This document shows, piece after piece, positions 62,883 through 64,000 of a stretch of DNA of 64,000 nucleotides (position 1 is its first letter; each line of letters begins with the position of its first letter). The position numbers and the translations under genes were made by a program. Under the pieces are notes generated by a model, which was given only the letters and a program-made list of their open reading frames with translations, did not search any database and was not told where the DNA came from. The DNA comes from a virus. The DNA lies in IMG/VR virus record IMGVR_UViG_3300044611_002008, positions 1 to 64,000 of that record; one strand, written 5' to 3'.

Positions 62883-62906
62883 AAACTATATTGTGTATAA
62901 TAGTTT
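62883..62906 (+). promoter_or_regulatory. Weak inverted repeat around TATAAT
   Basis: AAACTAT (62883-62889) pairs with ATAGTTT (62900-62906) around TTGTGTATAA; a TATAAT box (62896-62901) lies inside. It may be a weak terminator (T-rich region follows) or a promoter for the gene at 62962. No good -35 at 17 bases. Low certainty. Confidence 0.28.
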
Positions 62907-62961
62907 AGAATCTTTTATTTTGAAGGAGATTTTGGTATATTTATAATGATTTTAGGAATAT

Positions 62962-63777
62962 ATGGCTAATTTATTTATTAAATTCCCCAGCACACAACAA
63001 GAGCCCCCGATGCCAGAAACAGTAAATACCTCACCTTCGCTGTCTGTTAAGTTTGATTTTTCTCATTATGGTATAGAGGGAAATTCTAAAACTATTACTT
63101 TGCCAAATGCCCAATGTCTTAAGGGCTCCTTTATCGTTGTAGCGGAGGCTTCTAACTTAATACCGGGTAGACAATATACTATATTATTTGAATTATTGAA
63201 CCCGTCATCTACTCGACAGGTGTTTGACCCGGCAGCTATAACGATCTTTGCTTCGACACCAACGCAAAAATTTACCACGGTAGCTAACGTAGATCCACAG
63301 TATAATTATATTTTAAAAGCAACCATTAATCAGACAGATACTGGTATAGCTGCCTCTGATATGGTAGCCGCTAGCTGTGCTTCTATTCCAGCGGTACCTA
63401 CACCAACCCCAACCGCTAGGCCTGTCACTGCATCTATGCCTCGTGTAAACTTTGATGCTGGTCCGGTCATGATGGTAAATCCTCCCAATAGGTGCAGAGA
63501 ACAACTCAACATTATTTGCACCATATCAAATGCCCGTATCGGAACTACATATAAATACGACTTTGTTTGTCTTACTAGCGATGCGGCGCCACTATTGTCA
63601 CCGGCTACCGGCTTTGTGACCGCAGGCTTCTCCGAACAAAACATAAATACCGTAGTGACCGTTAATCCATCCAAAGGCAATATGGTTAGTTTACAGGTTA
63701 GAGTATTTGATGCTAAATATCCTGATATAATACTAGATGAAGATATATTACTAATTCAATGCTATGGGTGCGAATAA
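62962..63777 (+). CDS. Two-domain Ig-like protein, array member 3
   Basis: 271 residues, AGGAA upstream. Residues ~1-145 are one Ig-like domain (NAQCLKGSFIVVAEASNLIP, GRQYTILFELLNPSS, AASDMVAASCAS) and ~165-271 a second (RCREQLNIICTISNARIGT, YKYDFVCLTSDAAPLLSP, ILLIQCYGCE), joined by a short VPTPTPTARP linker. Cys are placed at the start and end strands as in its neighbours. The stop shares its last A with the next start. Likely surface-exposed appendage; no enzyme motif. Confidence 0.74.
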   Translation: MANLFIKFPSTQQEPPMPETVNTSPSLSVKFDFSHYGIEGNSKTITLPNAQCLKGSFIVVAEASNLIPGRQYTILFELLNPSSTRQVFDPAAITIFASTPTQKFTTVANVDPQYNYILKATINQTDTGIAASDMVAASCASIPAVPTPTPTARPVTASMPRVNFDAGPVMMVNPPNRCREQLNIICTISNARIGTTYKYDFVCLTSDAAPLLSPATGFVTAGFSEQNINTVVTVNPSKGNMVSLQVRVFDAKYPDIILDEDILLIQCYGCE

Positions 63778-64000
63778 TGAGTAATTTAATTGTAAAATTT
63801 GCAGAAAAAAATATTTTAGTGAATAACGAAGGATGTTGTTCTACCGGAGTATCTAGCATAGTTACCGTATCGGGTATGATACCCGGACATAAATATTATT
63901 GCGAACTATCTTCTATATCTAGAGGCTCTATTGTTTTTGCTCAAAACAATTTCTATGTTATGACACAGTCTCTAAATCAGCCTATGAATATACCAATAGG
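63777..64000 (+). CDS. Ig-like protein, array member 4 (cut by window end)
   Basis: The ATG at 63777 shares its A with the stop of the previous gene, and the frame stays open to the window end (74 full codons). The visible part starts MSNLIVKFAEKNILVNNEGC, then CSTGVSSIVTVSGMIPGHKY and a strand with YCELSSISRGSIVFAQNN. The double Cys and the GMIPGHKYYCEL pattern match SNLIPGRQYTILFEL of the preceding gene, so it belongs to the same Ig-like array. Confidence 0.7.
   Translation, partial: MSNLIVKFAEKNILVNNEGCCSTGVSSIVTVSGMIPGHKYYCELSSISRGSIVFAQNNFYVMTQSLNQPMNIPI

Noticed and set aside
62946-62969. Seven-residue leader peptide before the 62962 gene
   Set aside because: GGAG is too far from this ATG and nothing else supports translation.
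1-64000. tRNA genes, integrase, transposase or insertion sequences
   Set aside because: Intergenic gaps are short and none folds as a tRNA by eye; no product has recombinase motifs.

Overview
The window is a stretch of a large, AT-rich tailed-phage genome (Caudoviricetes). Every gene I can support lies on the + strand, genes are tightly packed with many ATGA-type stop/start overlaps, and the order is that of a virion structural region. A tail-tube protein, small tail-assembly proteins and one 3702-residue tape measure, with no sheath gene, point to a siphovirus with an exceptionally long tail. The host cannot be named from the sequence; a bacterial host is assumed. No tRNA, rRNA, integrase, transposase, CRISPR array or reverse transcriptase was seen.

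Left end (1-8231), packaging and head: the end of an ERCC4-type nuclease-like gene, a Cys-containing unknown protein, large terminase, portal, a protease-scaffold gene with a probable nested in-frame scaffold start, a decoration-like protein and the major capsid protein, closed by a strong intrinsic terminator.

Middle (8378-39368), an adhesin island of about 31 kb placed between the capsid gene and the head-tail connector genes. It holds giant fibre or adhesin genes built from reused modules: Mtd-like N-terminal domains, FN3, DUF285-type and BNR-like repeats, beta-solenoid repeats, LamG/ConA-like domains, collagen-like GXX repeats and glycine-rich tips. One fibre ends in a trypsin-like protease domain with an intact His-Asp-Ser triad. 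A 2969-residue protein carries five LamG-like units and six copies of a roughly 280-residue domain. The island also holds a 2OG-oxygenase-like gene, a GH130-like glycosidase/phosphorylase and a TPR-FkbM methyltransferase, which could modify glycans on the virion or the host.

Right part (39445-58774), connectors and tail: adaptor-like protein, a BppU-like/P-domain protein, neck-like proteins, duplicated-domain tail tube, a 47-residue coiled-coil protein, three tail-assembly or chaperone candidates, a second intrinsic terminator, then the tape measure with an embedded HAD-like motif set. From 58771 to the right edge comes a second adhesin group, ending in an array of related Ig-like, Cys-containing proteins, the last cut by the window edge.

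Regulation: a GGTGTA-led motif recurs 30-60 bases before the starts of five transcription-unit-like blocks, and also before the nested scaffold start inside the protease gene. One copy lies directly after a terminator. It is a good candidate for a phage-specific promoter element. Two genes or gene parts that should be highly expressed (scaffold to capsid, tail tube) also differ from the rest in codon use and have the strongest ribosome binding sites.
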